Below are positions 46,157 to 54,520 of a stretch of DNA of 64,000 nt, one piece after another. A model generated the notes under the pieces. That model searched no databases, was not told where the DNA came from, and saw nothing but the letters and a program-made list of their open reading frames with translations. The first letter of the stretch is position 1; each line of letters starts with the position of its first letter. Made by a program: the position numbers and the translations under genes. Origin of the DNA: Aquimarina sp. Aq78 (GTDB lineage: Bacteria > Bacteroidota > Bacteroidia > Flavobacteriales > Flavobacteriaceae); the NCBI RefSeq assembly GCF_900299525.1, contig NZ_OMKA01000001.1, forward strand, positions 248,001 to 312,000. The letters are read 5' to 3'.

Positions 46157-47203
46157 ATGAACTTCGATAAAGTTGTCAAGCATATTATTTTTTGGGGTTT
46201 ATTTCTCCTATTATGGAGTGTACATGATCTTAATTATCATAAGGATATATTGGCAAATCTAAAGACTAATGTATTTACCTTTATCCCATATACTATTTTG
46301 GTTTATCTCAATCTTTATGTTTTAATGCCAAAATTTTTGTTGAAAAAAAAGATCATTAACTATGTGCTAATACTGATCTTAGCGATTACCATTATTACTA
46401 TTGTCACATCTTATTATTTATCTTTCTATTTTAAATATGTAAATATCTATTTACCGACATCAGATTTTTTTGCAAGTATTCCAGGGAAAATTGCTATTGT
46501 GACTGAGGTTATTTTATCATTGGGGTTATCAATGACTTTATTTCTAACAGATGAATGGTATCGAAAGGATCAATCGGTGAAAGAAATAGAGCAAAAGCAA
46601 TTAGAAACAGAATTGAACTTACTCAAAAATCAAATCAACCCACATTTTCTTTTTAATTCCTTAAACAGTATTTATATCATGCTGGATAAAAATCTAAAGA
46701 GCGGTAAAAAAATGTTACTTCAATTCTCAGAAATATTAAGTCATCAATTATATGAAGCGAATAAAAAAAGTATTGAACTAGAGCACGAATTCGAAAACTT
46801 AACCAATTATATAGATATAGAAAAAGTAAGACATGAAGATCTTGTTACAGTAAAGTATTCTTTTCCTGATCATCAAAAGAATTTTAGAATATCCCCAATG
46901 CTTTTACTACCTCTTGTTGAGAACGCTTTTAAGCATGGACAAAGCAGTAAAGGATATCGGATACATATCGAATCTACAATAGAGTATAATAATACATTGA
47001 GCTTTAAAGTTGAAAATACGGTTTCAAATGAAAGTGTTAAGAAACCATATATAGAAAATAAAGGTATAGGATTAGCTAATGTAAAAAGGAGATTAGAACT
47101 AATTTACCCAAATAGGCACTTATTTAATATAGAACGTAATAATTCTATGTTTATAGTGCATTTAAAAATACAGCTAAATGAAAATGAAATGTTTAATAGT
47201 TGA
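46157..47203 (+). CDS. LytS-type sensor histidine kinase
   Basis: 348 residues. Four hydrophobic segments in the first 130 residues, a charged coiled linker (KEIEQKQLETELNLL), then His_kinase with phosphoacceptor H163 in NPHFLFNSLNSIY, N-box-like LVENAFKHGQ and G-box-like GLANVKRRLELIYP. Overlaps the response-regulator gene by 26 bases. The pair follows the amidohydrolase lipoprotein gene, so it may sense or control that enzyme's product. Confidence 0.9.
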   Translation: MNFDKVVKHIIFWGLFLLLWSVHDLNYHKDILANLKTNVFTFIPYTILVYLNLYVLMPKFLLKKKIINYVLILILAITIITIVTSYYLSFYFKYVNIYLPTSDFFASIPGKIAIVTEVILSLGLSMTLFLTDEWYRKDQSVKEIEQKQLETELNLLKNQINPHFLFNSLNSIYIMLDKNLKSGKKMLLQFSEILSHQLYEANKKSIELEHEFENLTNYIDIEKVRHEDLVTVKYSFPDHQKNFRISPMLLLPLVENAFKHGQSSKGYRIHIESTIEYNNTLSFKVENTVSNESVKKPYIENKGIGLANVKRRLELIYPNRHLFNIERNNSMFIVHLKIQLNENEMFNS

Positions 47204-47888
47204 TGATGAACCTCTTGCGAGAAAAGGGTTAGAGGATTTTGTATCTCAAACGCCATTTTTAGAACATGTAAAATCATTAGCTTCTGCAATAGAGACGATA
47301 GAGTTCTTGAAACAAAATTCTATAGATATTCTGTTTTTAGATATACAGATGCCAGACATGACGGGAATAGAACTTTTAGAATCATTTCAAGATGCTCCTC
47401 AAGTGATATTTACAACGGCTCATCGTGAATTTGCTTTGGATGGTTTTGAACTTAATGTTATTGATTTTTTGTTAAAACCCTTTTCTTATAGTAGATTTCT
47501 TAAAGCTGTCAATAAAATAGTAGTTGATGACGATAAAAGAGAGAAAAGTAAAGCGGCTAAAAACTATATTTTTATTAAGTGTAACGGGATGATTATCAAA
47601 GTTTTTATTGATGACATCACTTTTATAGAAACAGCCAAAGATTATATTCAGATTCATACAGTTCATGATAAATACCTAACACTTGTTTCTTTAAAGCATA
47701 TAGAAGAAGAACTCCCAAAAGAAAAATTCATAAGAGTACATCGATATTATTTAGTAGGATTAAGTCATATCAAAAAACTTGAGGGGAATTTAATTTATAT
47801 CGGAGATCATAAAATTAAAATTAGTAGGATACTTCGCAATGAAGTTTATAAATCTATTATAGGTAATAAATTTATTGGGCGTTTATAA
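47178..47888 (+). CDS. LytTR response regulator
   Basis: 236 residues (a start at the third residue, base 47184, is equally good). Receiver domain with D9/D10 and phosphoacceptor D55 (FLDIQMP), TTAHREFALDGFE, then a LytTR domain (FIETAKDYIQIH, RVHRYYLVGLSHI). Translationally coupled to the kinase through a 26-base overlap. Third such pair in the window. Confidence 0.92.
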   Translation: MKMKCLIVDDEPLARKGLEDFVSQTPFLEHVKSLASAIETIEFLKQNSIDILFLDIQMPDMTGIELLESFQDAPQVIFTTAHREFALDGFELNVIDFLLKPFSYSRFLKAVNKIVVDDDKREKSKAAKNYIFIKCNGMIIKVFIDDITFIETAKDYIQIHTVHDKYLTLVSLKHIEEELPKEKFIRVHRYYLVGLSHIKKLEGNLIYIGDHKIKISRILRNEVYKSIIGNKFIGRL

Positions 47889-47988
47889 GTATAATTTTGC
47901 ATGGAGAATTGTTTTAATATATAATGAAATCCAACCACTTTCATGATTGGATTTTCGATTCTATTTCAATTATTCACTGCTTTATGCT

Positions 47989-48258
47989 CTACAATTTTGA
48001 TGATTGTATTGAGTCTAATTTGGCTTTAGCAACTTTGTATGTTTTTTTTAGACTTTGGCTGTCTTTAAAATATTTTCCATAGGTATAGGCCTTTTCAATA
48101 GATCTTATTGTTTTATCATAAAACCCATTTTTGTAATAAACAATATGTTCATACTCTGCAAAATAGATATCATTTTTAGTGTTGGCTCCATAATTATTTG
48201 CGAGTATTAGTATATAAACGTAGATAAGCTTGATTGGAAAAAATTTCTCTATAATTAA
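47989..48258 (-). pseudogene. Remnant of a TPR-like gene without a start codon
   Basis: A minus-strand frame of 89 codons ends at a TAG (47989-47991) and begins just after a TGA (plus-strand TCA 48259-48261). It has no Met, Val-GTG or Leu-TTG start, yet reads like real protein: a hydrophobic stretch KLIYVYILILANNYGA, then YFAEYEHIVYYKNGFYDKTI and RSIEKAYTYGKYFKDSQSLK, which resemble TPR helices, and KLDSIQSSKL at the end. The best reading is the surviving fragment of a signal-anchored TPR protein whose start and remainder are lost. The rest of the gap (47889-48419) shows nothing else. Confidence 0.5.
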
Positions 48259-48419
48259 TCAACTAATACAAATAGTTAACTTTTTATAAATAGACAGAAT
48301 CCTATAAAACGTCTATTAAGGTGTCAAGTTTATCTATATCATTTTAAAACATAAATAGCTTTATTCATTTTTGTCGAATAGAAATTTAAAGATAACACTT
48401 TATAAGACGATTTAAAAAA

Positions 48420-49748
48420 ATGAAAAAACGCAAAACACTTATTTTCTTTTTTCTTTTTGCCTTTATAATTGGCTATTCTCAAAACAATACTGAAGAATTA
48501 ACAACAAAAGAAATTAGAGAAACAATCCATGCAGTTGGAAAAGTAATAAAAGAAAAATATGTATTTCCAGAAATTGCGAATGCAATAGTAGAATTGATTA
48601 ATAGTAATTTAAGAAATGGTCATTATAGGGGGGTAAATAACCCAAAAGAGCTAGCAAAAATTCTTACAAAGGATGTACAATCAATAAATCATGATAAACA
48701 TTTAAGAGTTTTTTATAATCCTGAAAATCCAAGAGGGCAACAAACAGAAATGAGTGCTGAAGACCGTGAGAAGTTTCTTGAAAAAATGATGGAAATGGAG
48801 AAGAGAGATAACTTTACGTTTAAAGAAGTTAAAATCCTCGATGGAAATATTGGATATATAAATTTTAGAGGTTTTCGTGATCCAGAATATGCTAGTGAAG
48901 CTGTAATTTCTGCAATGAATTTTTTAAGCAATACAGATGCTATAATTTTCGATTTAAGAAATAATGGTGGAGGTTATCCACAGATGGTTCAGTTATTATC
49001 CAGCTATTTTTTTAAGGGTGACGCTATCCATTTAAATACATTCTATAATAGAATAGATGAAACAAGTGAACAGTTTTGGACTTTACCATATGTTCCAGGA
49101 AAAAGATTGCCAGATGTACAATTATATATACTAACTAGTAGCAGTACATTTTCTGCGGCAGAAGAGTTTTCATATAATTTAAAACACTTAAAACGTGCTA
49201 TGATCATTGGTGAAAATTCTGGAGGAGGAGCACATCCAGGTGAATCGTTCCAGGTATCAAATAAATTCAAAGTTTGGACCTCTACAGGGCGAGCAATTAA
49301 CCCAATTACGAATTCAAATTGGGAAGGAGTAGGGGTTATTCCTCATATAAAAACTTCTGAAAAAGATGCACTAATATCTGCTCGCTTAAAAGCTTTAGAT
49401 TCATTAAAAGGCGTTAATACAGATGCTTTTAGAAATGATTTTTATGATTGGCATATTGGTACTTTAAAAGCAGTCCAAACTCCAGTAAATGTTCCTCTAT
49501 CCTCTTTAGAAAATTATGTGGGGACATATGCAGAGCTAAGTATTAGTTTAGAAAACGGCGTGTTATATTACCAAAGTGATGCGCCTGACTCAAAGGTTAA
49601 GTTAACTCCAATTGATAATTCAACCTTTCAATATGGAAAACTTACAGATGTGAGGATACTATTCTTAAGAACAAATGATCAGGTCGAAGGATTAATGACA
49701 AAGAATGTCTATGGTAGATCCGACACGTATACAAAAGATAAAAATTAA
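48420..49748 (+). CDS. Secreted S41 family peptidase (tail-specific protease-like)
   Basis: 442 residues, signal peptide ending IIGYSQ. An N-terminal helical domain (TTKEIRETIHAVGKVIKEKY) precedes the TSPc/S41 core: GNIGYINFRGF, AIIFDLRNNGGG, TSSSTFSAAEEF with the probable nucleophile S245, and GENSGGGAHPG. A C-terminal strand-rich module follows (ENYVGTYAELSISLENG). No PDZ domain is seen between, which fits the IRBP-like S41 subgroup. Periplasmic or secreted peptidase; substrate unknown. Monocistronic. Confidence 0.87.
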   Translation: MKKRKTLIFFFLFAFIIGYSQNNTEELTTKEIRETIHAVGKVIKEKYVFPEIANAIVELINSNLRNGHYRGVNNPKELAKILTKDVQSINHDKHLRVFYNPENPRGQQTEMSAEDREKFLEKMMEMEKRDNFTFKEVKILDGNIGYINFRGFRDPEYASEAVISAMNFLSNTDAIIFDLRNNGGGYPQMVQLLSSYFFKGDAIHLNTFYNRIDETSEQFWTLPYVPGKRLPDVQLYILTSSSTFSAAEEFSYNLKHLKRAMIIGENSGGGAHPGESFQVSNKFKVWTSTGRAINPITNSNWEGVGVIPHIKTSEKDALISARLKALDSLKGVNTDAFRNDFYDWHIGTLKAVQTPVNVPLSSLENYVGTYAELSISLENGVLYYQSDAPDSKVKLTPIDNSTFQYGKLTDVRILFLRTNDQVEGLMTKNVYGRSDTYTKDKN

Positions 49749-49892
49749 ACATTTTATGGTAAGCAGAGCATCTATAGTTTTAAATATAGTAAATAGCTTA
49801 AAAAGAAATAATCCAAAAAGTTTCCTGTTTTCAACTATACAAAGTCATTTTCTCTTTATCCATAAATAAGGTTTTGATACTATTTATAAGCA

Positions 49893-50783
49893 TTATAAGT
49901 TTAAAAAATCTTCTTCGAAGTTTGAGATGAAATCATGAATATATTTTCTGTTTCTGTTTAATGTTTTAACAACTAAATAATGATTACGTTTTAACCCATT
50001 TTTACTAATTCGTTTAAAAATAATATCATTTGATAGTTTGAACGATTTTAGCTGCCACTTTGGTACACACATGATACCCATATTTGCCTCGATCATTGAT
50101 AAGGTAATTTCGGTAAATGGAATGGCAGATATCTTCTTAGGATTGGTTTTATTAGGCTTCAAAAAATGCTCATATACCGAGACACCTTCCAGAGGAAAGG
50201 AATTAATGATTAAATGAACATCAGAAAAATGACTCGCATCCAAATAGTCATAAGAGTTTAGAGGGTTTTCTTGGTGCATTACAGCAAAAATTTCATCATC
50301 ATATACTTTAATACTTGTCAATTCTTCAGAAGCCGGTTTTGTAGTTACAATAGCTATATCTATTTCATTAGACAGAACTTGTGATATCGTCTGATGTCTT
50401 GCACCAAAAGTTAAATCAATATCAATTTCGGGATATAGAATTCCCATTTTTTGAATAAACCCTGGAATCGCATGAAAAAAAGATTGACACTCTGCACTTA
50501 ACTTAATAGATCCTCTCGAACCTTCTTTTATATGCTCTATATTGCTAAAACTTTCATCTATAGAACTAAAGAGCTTATTCGCAAGTTTATACAGCTCTGT
50601 ACCTTCATCTGTTAGTTCCCACTTATTTCTACTTCTAAGAAATACTTTAAACCCTAAACGTTCTTCTAAATCTCTCAACTGGTGGCTTAATGCTGACTGA
50701 GTGAGAAACAAACGTTCTGAAGAATTAGCAAGACTGCCTTCTTCTGCAATTGTTTTTATAAGTCTAAAATATTTTAATTCCAT
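49893..50783 (-). CDS. LysR family transcriptional regulator
   Basis: 296 residues. N-terminal winged HTH (residues 1-62; YFRLIKTIAEEGSLANSS, LTQSALSHQLRDLEERLGF) and a periplasmic-binding-like effector domain (about 90-290; GSIKLSAECQSFFHAIPGF, IDIAIVTTKP). A minus-strand TATCTTTG box at 50788-50795 lies 4 bases before the start; used as promoter it would give an almost leaderless transcript. Divergent from the DUF5916 gene at 50917, which it probably regulates. Confidence 0.9.
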   Translation of the reverse strand: MELKYFRLIKTIAEEGSLANSSERLFLTQSALSHQLRDLEERLGFKVFLRSRNKWELTDEGTELYKLANKLFSSIDESFSNIEHIKEGSRGSIKLSAECQSFFHAIPGFIQKMGILYPEIDIDLTFGARHQTISQVLSNEIDIAIVTTKPASEELTSIKVYDDEIFAVMHQENPLNSYDYLDASHFSDVHLIINSFPLEGVSVYEHFLKPNKTNPKKISAIPFTEITLSMIEANMGIMCVPKWQLKSFKLSNDIIFKRISKNGLKRNHYLVVKTLNRNRKYIHDFISNFEEDFLNL

Positions 50784-50887
50784 AATTCAAAGATACAACA
50801 CATATGTCATTGCTGTAGTTGAGAATTTTTCAACTATAGTCATTAAAGCATTCAACCAACTTTCTGGTATAACAGTACTTGCTACAA

Positions 50888-50895
50888 TAATTTTG
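50888..50895 (+). promoter_or_regulatory. -7 promoter element of the second DUF5916 gene
   Basis: TAATTTTG, an exact TAnnTTTG box, 21 bases before ATG 50917. No -33 TTG at the standard distance. Confidence 0.4.
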
Positions 50896-50916
50896 GCTTG
50901 AATAAATATCAAAACC

Positions 50917-53565
50917 ATGCAAAAATTTATAATTGTACTATCAATATTCTTCAGTATTCCTATTGTTATGTTTTCTCAACAAGAACAAATCATTTCTAAA
51001 AAAACTTACAATACTCAAAGAATTTCTGAAACCGAAATTCCTACTATAGACGGAAAATTAGAAGATGCGATTTGGAGTAATAATAATAACTGGGAGTCAA
51101 ATTTTATTCAAAGAGAACCAACAGAAAATGTTTCGCCTTCAGAAGACACTTCTTTTAAAATATACTACGATTCAAAATATGTATATGTTGGCATCAAAAA
51201 TTTTGATAAACAACCCGATAGGATTACAAATTGGATGTCGAGGCGTGACGGTTTTGAAGGTGATTGGATTGAAATCATTTTTGATAGTTACCATGATTTG
51301 CGTTCGGCCTTTTCTTTTACAGTAACCGCTGCAGGAGTTAAAGGTGATAAAATAATAACGCTAAATGGCAAAAATGAAGATGCTACATGGAATCCTATTT
51401 GGTATGTGAAAAGTGCCATTACAAAGGAAGGATGGACGGCAGAAATGAAAATCCCTTTGAGCCAGTTACGTTTTGGTAAAGTAGAAAATCAAGTTTGGGG
51501 ACTTCAGATGGTAAGGAAGTATTTTAAAAATGATGAGATATCTGTTTGGCAGCGTGTTCCTATTGATGCTTCTGGCTGGATAAGTGAATTTGGAGAATTA
51601 CATGGTTTAAAAAATATAAAACCTCAAAAGCAATTTGAAATTCAACCTTTTGTAGTAACATCTTTGGAAACTTTTGAAAAAGAACCTAATAATCCTTATC
51701 GTGATAAAAATATAACATCAATTAATGCAGGAGTAGACGGAAAAGTAGGCATTACTAATGATCTAACTTTGGATTTTACCATTAACCCGGATTTTGGGCA
51801 AGTAGAAGCAGATCCTGCGGCAATTGCATTAGATGGATTTCAATTGTTTTTTAAAGAACAGCGTCCATTTTTTGTTGAGAATAAGAACATTTTTAACTAC
51901 CAATTTTCTAACCCAATAGTTGGTGGATCATTTAGTAGCGATAATCTCTTTTATTCCAGACGCATTGGTAGAAGTCCACAAGGTTTTACTCAAACCATAG
52001 CAGGAGAATTTGTTGATTCACCCGAGCGAACCACCATATTAGGAGCTGTGAAATTTAGCGGAAAAACTAAGAATGGCTGGTCCATCGGTATTATGGAGAG
52101 TATGACTGCCAACGAATACGTAAAAATAGATACAAACGGAGTAGAAAGAGAAGAACTCATAGAACCATTTACCAATTATTTTGTTGGCCGTGTGCAAAAG
52201 GACTTCAACAATCGTAATACTTTTTTGGGTGGTATTGTAACATCAACGATGAGAAATTTGGATGAGAATACTAATTTCTTACATAAATCTTCTACAACTG
52301 CGGGGATTGATTTTTTGCATCAATGGAAAAATAGAACTTGGTATTTGGGCACAAATGTTGTTATGAGCCATGTCGAAGGAAACGAAGCAGCTATATTAAG
52401 AACACAACTTTCTATTCCGCATTTATTTCAGCGTACAGATGCTGGACATGTCGCTGTAGATTCGACAAAAACTTCGCTTACGGGAACAGGAGGTGATATC
52501 AAATTCGGAAAAGCAGGACAGGGACATTTTAAGTTTGAAACAGGGATTACTTGGCGCTCGCCAGAGTTAGAATTGAATGACCTTGGTTTTATGCGTGAAG
52601 CCGACGATATTCAAAACTATACCGGTGTTACATATCGTTCTTTACAACCTTTTGGAAAGTTTAGAAAAGCTACGTTAGCTTATCAACATTGGCTAAAATG
52701 GGATTTTGAAGGTAATTTGAATTATATTGATTGGGATGTAGAAGCGAGAGGAACATTTCAAAACAATTGGAACGCTACTTTAGGATTTTTTCATCAACCC
52801 CATATTTATTCAAAATCATTGTTGCAAGGCGGGCCAAGAATATATTTGCCAGATCAATATGGTGCTTGGTGGGCATTAGGAACAGATTCTAGAAAAAAAA
52901 TATCACTTAGTTTTGATGGATGGACAAAAACTGGAAATAAGGATAGTTATTTCTTATTAGAAAACGGACTCAAAATTACCTACCAGCCTTTAAATCAATT
53001 GAGTGTTTCGGTTTCTCCGAGATATACTATGATTAAGCATCGATTACAGTTTAATGAAACTAATGACTTTAATGGTTCTCCACGCTATATTCTGTCTAAA
53101 CTAGACCAAGATACCTTTAGTTTGGCGTTTAGACTTAACTATACCATTAACCCCAATTTATCTATTCAATATTATGCAGAACCATATATTTCTAAGGGAG
53201 TATATAATGATTTTGGATATATGAATGATCCTTTAGCTAGATCACAAAGTAAGCAACTAGCACTATTTTCTGAAGATCAAATTTATTATAATGCACAGAA
53301 TAATACTTATGATGTTGATGAAACTTTGGATGCTATTGTAGATTATAGTTTTAATATTCCTGATTTTTCATTTGCGCAATTTAGGTCAAATCTTGTGGTG
53401 CGATATGAATACAAACCAGGCTCAGAAATATTCTTGGTATGGGCGCAAGGTATTACCGATTACAGAAGACCAACTGGGAGTTTGTATAGAAGTTTTGATA
53501 ATCAGATTTTTAGTAAACAACCCAATAATACCTTTTTGATAAAAGCAACGTATCGTTTTTTCTAA
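50917..53565 (+). CDS. DUF5916 protein with N-terminal CBM9-like domain
   Basis: 882 residues, signal peptide (1-20, IVMFSQ). CBM9-like domain (about 30-210; IDGKLEDAIWSNN, DSKYVYVGIKNFDKQ, GWTAEMKIPLSQLRF) and a long outer-membrane barrel (FNPDFGQVEADP-type motif INPDFGQVEADPAAIAL, QRPFFVENKNIFNY, LFYSRRIGRSP) ending in a C-terminal Phe (TYRFF), as outer-membrane barrels do. Paralogue of the 806-residue protein at 38121. Divergent from a LysR regulator and followed at 28 bases by an acetyltransferase gene. Confidence 0.87.
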   Translation: MQKFIIVLSIFFSIPIVMFSQQEQIISKKTYNTQRISETEIPTIDGKLEDAIWSNNNNWESNFIQREPTENVSPSEDTSFKIYYDSKYVYVGIKNFDKQPDRITNWMSRRDGFEGDWIEIIFDSYHDLRSAFSFTVTAAGVKGDKIITLNGKNEDATWNPIWYVKSAITKEGWTAEMKIPLSQLRFGKVENQVWGLQMVRKYFKNDEISVWQRVPIDASGWISEFGELHGLKNIKPQKQFEIQPFVVTSLETFEKEPNNPYRDKNITSINAGVDGKVGITNDLTLDFTINPDFGQVEADPAAIALDGFQLFFKEQRPFFVENKNIFNYQFSNPIVGGSFSSDNLFYSRRIGRSPQGFTQTIAGEFVDSPERTTILGAVKFSGKTKNGWSIGIMESMTANEYVKIDTNGVEREELIEPFTNYFVGRVQKDFNNRNTFLGGIVTSTMRNLDENTNFLHKSSTTAGIDFLHQWKNRTWYLGTNVVMSHVEGNEAAILRTQLSIPHLFQRTDAGHVAVDSTKTSLTGTGGDIKFGKAGQGHFKFETGITWRSPELELNDLGFMREADDIQNYTGVTYRSLQPFGKFRKATLAYQHWLKWDFEGNLNYIDWDVEARGTFQNNWNATLGFFHQPHIYSKSLLQGGPRIYLPDQYGAWWALGTDSRKKISLSFDGWTKTGNKDSYFLLENGLKITYQPLNQLSVSVSPRYTMIKHRLQFNETNDFNGSPRYILSKLDQDTFSLAFRLNYTINPNLSIQYYAEPYISKGVYNDFGYMNDPLARSQSKQLALFSEDQIYYNAQNNTYDVDETLDAIVDYSFNIPDFSFAQFRSNLVVRYEYKPGSEIFLVWAQGITDYRRPTGSLYRSFDNQIFSKQPNNTFLIKATYRFF

Positions 53566-53593
53566 AAAATCTGTAAAAACTAAAATATAGCAT

Positions 53594-54034
53594 ATGAAAC
53601 CTGAAATAATCTTCAAGAAAGTTGATGCAAGTAGTTTTGACGAAATGTTAGACCTAATTAAACAATTAAATCCAAGTAAGGAAAGTGAAGTTTTAAAACA
53701 AAGATTGGAACAAATGTTAGAGAGTAACGCATATCAATGCTTTGGGCTTTTTTTGAAAGGATCTTTGAAAGGATTAATTGGCTGTTGGGCATTCACCAAA
53801 TTATATTCTGGTAAACAATTAGAATTGGATAATGTTATAATTGATGCTAAAATACAATCCAAAGGCTATGGAAAAGCATTCTTCAATTTTATAGAAGATT
53901 GGGCATTAAAAAATGATTATGAAGCTATAGGATTGAACACTTATATTGAAAATAGCAGATCTCACAAATTTTATTTTAACCAAGGGCTTAAAATATTGGG
54001 ATTTCATTTTCAAAAAACACTTAAAAAATGTTAA
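53594..54034 (+). CDS. GNAT family N-acetyltransferase
   Basis: 146 residues, a single GNAT fold: the strand-turn LELDNVIIDAKIQSKGYGKA (acetyl-CoA site; the usual R/Q-x-x-G-x-G/A is QSKGYG), KNDYEAIGLNTYIENSRSHKFYFNQGLKILGF. Cytoplasmic. 28 bases after the DUF5916 gene, so likely in one transcript with it, though no shared pathway is evident. Acceptor substrate unknown. Confidence 0.88.
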   Translation: MKPEIIFKKVDASSFDEMLDLIKQLNPSKESEVLKQRLEQMLESNAYQCFGLFLKGSLKGLIGCWAFTKLYSGKQLELDNVIIDAKIQSKGYGKAFFNFIEDWALKNDYEAIGLNTYIENSRSHKFYFNQGLKILGFHFQKTLKKC

Positions 54035-54208
54035 TGAAAAAATAAATGGAAGAGTAATAAAAATCAATATTACAAAATATATTGACTACAGGAATGAAGT
54101 AGTAAAGTGTAAGCAATGAAGTTGCTATATATACACTTTAATGGGTATTGTGTTGATATGTAGTTGTTTATATCTTGGGTTCTAATATTAATTTAAAATT
54201 TAAAAGAG

Positions 54209-54439
54209 ATGTCAGAATTAACATTTGAATCAGTAAATAAAGAAATAGAGAGTTTAAATTTAGATGAATTAGAATCAGATTTAAACCTGAAATCATTGGA
54301 CATAACTTCAAAACTATGTCAAATATGGAATAAAATAGGAGGTATAGTTAGATTAATAGCCAATATTCCATTAATTCCAAAAAAATGGAGAGATGCATTG
54401 AAACTGCTTATTAGTACTCTTGATTCTTTATGTGCTTAA
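54209..54439 (+). CDS. Small acidic/cationic two-part peptide, unknown
   Basis: 76 residues with sharply split charge: residues 1-34 are acidic (nine Asp/Glu, two Lys), and residues 35-76 are cationic and amphipathic (IWNKIGGIVRLIANIPLIP, KKWRDALKLL) with two cysteines (C37, C75). This is the layout of a leader plus membrane-active core, but no GG or other cleavage signal is seen. It has its own strong terminator and a 174-base upstream gap. I do not recognise a family; a precursor peptide is one reading, a small membrane-associated regulator another. Confidence 0.55.
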   Translation: MSELTFESVNKEIESLNLDELESDLNLKSLDITSKLCQIWNKIGGIVRLIANIPLIPKKWRDALKLLISTLDSLCA

Positions 54440-54458
54440 TATATTATAACAAATTATA

Positions 54459-54491
54459 AAAAAGTCGATTAAAAATTTAACCGACTTTTTT
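54459..54491. terminator. Bidirectional terminator
   Basis: 15-bp stem (54459-54473 with 54476-54490, one A-C mismatch; core AAAAAGTCG/CGACTTTTT), T-run on the plus strand and A-run on the other side, between the small peptide gene (+) and the FAD enzyme gene (-). Confidence 0.8.
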
Positions 54492-54520
54492 TGTACTATG
54501 ATGAAAAGTATTAAATTTTA

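Noticed and set aside
48310-48317. CGTCTATT resembling the SigZ -10 box
   Set aside because: No TTGCRTC box 15 bases upstream.
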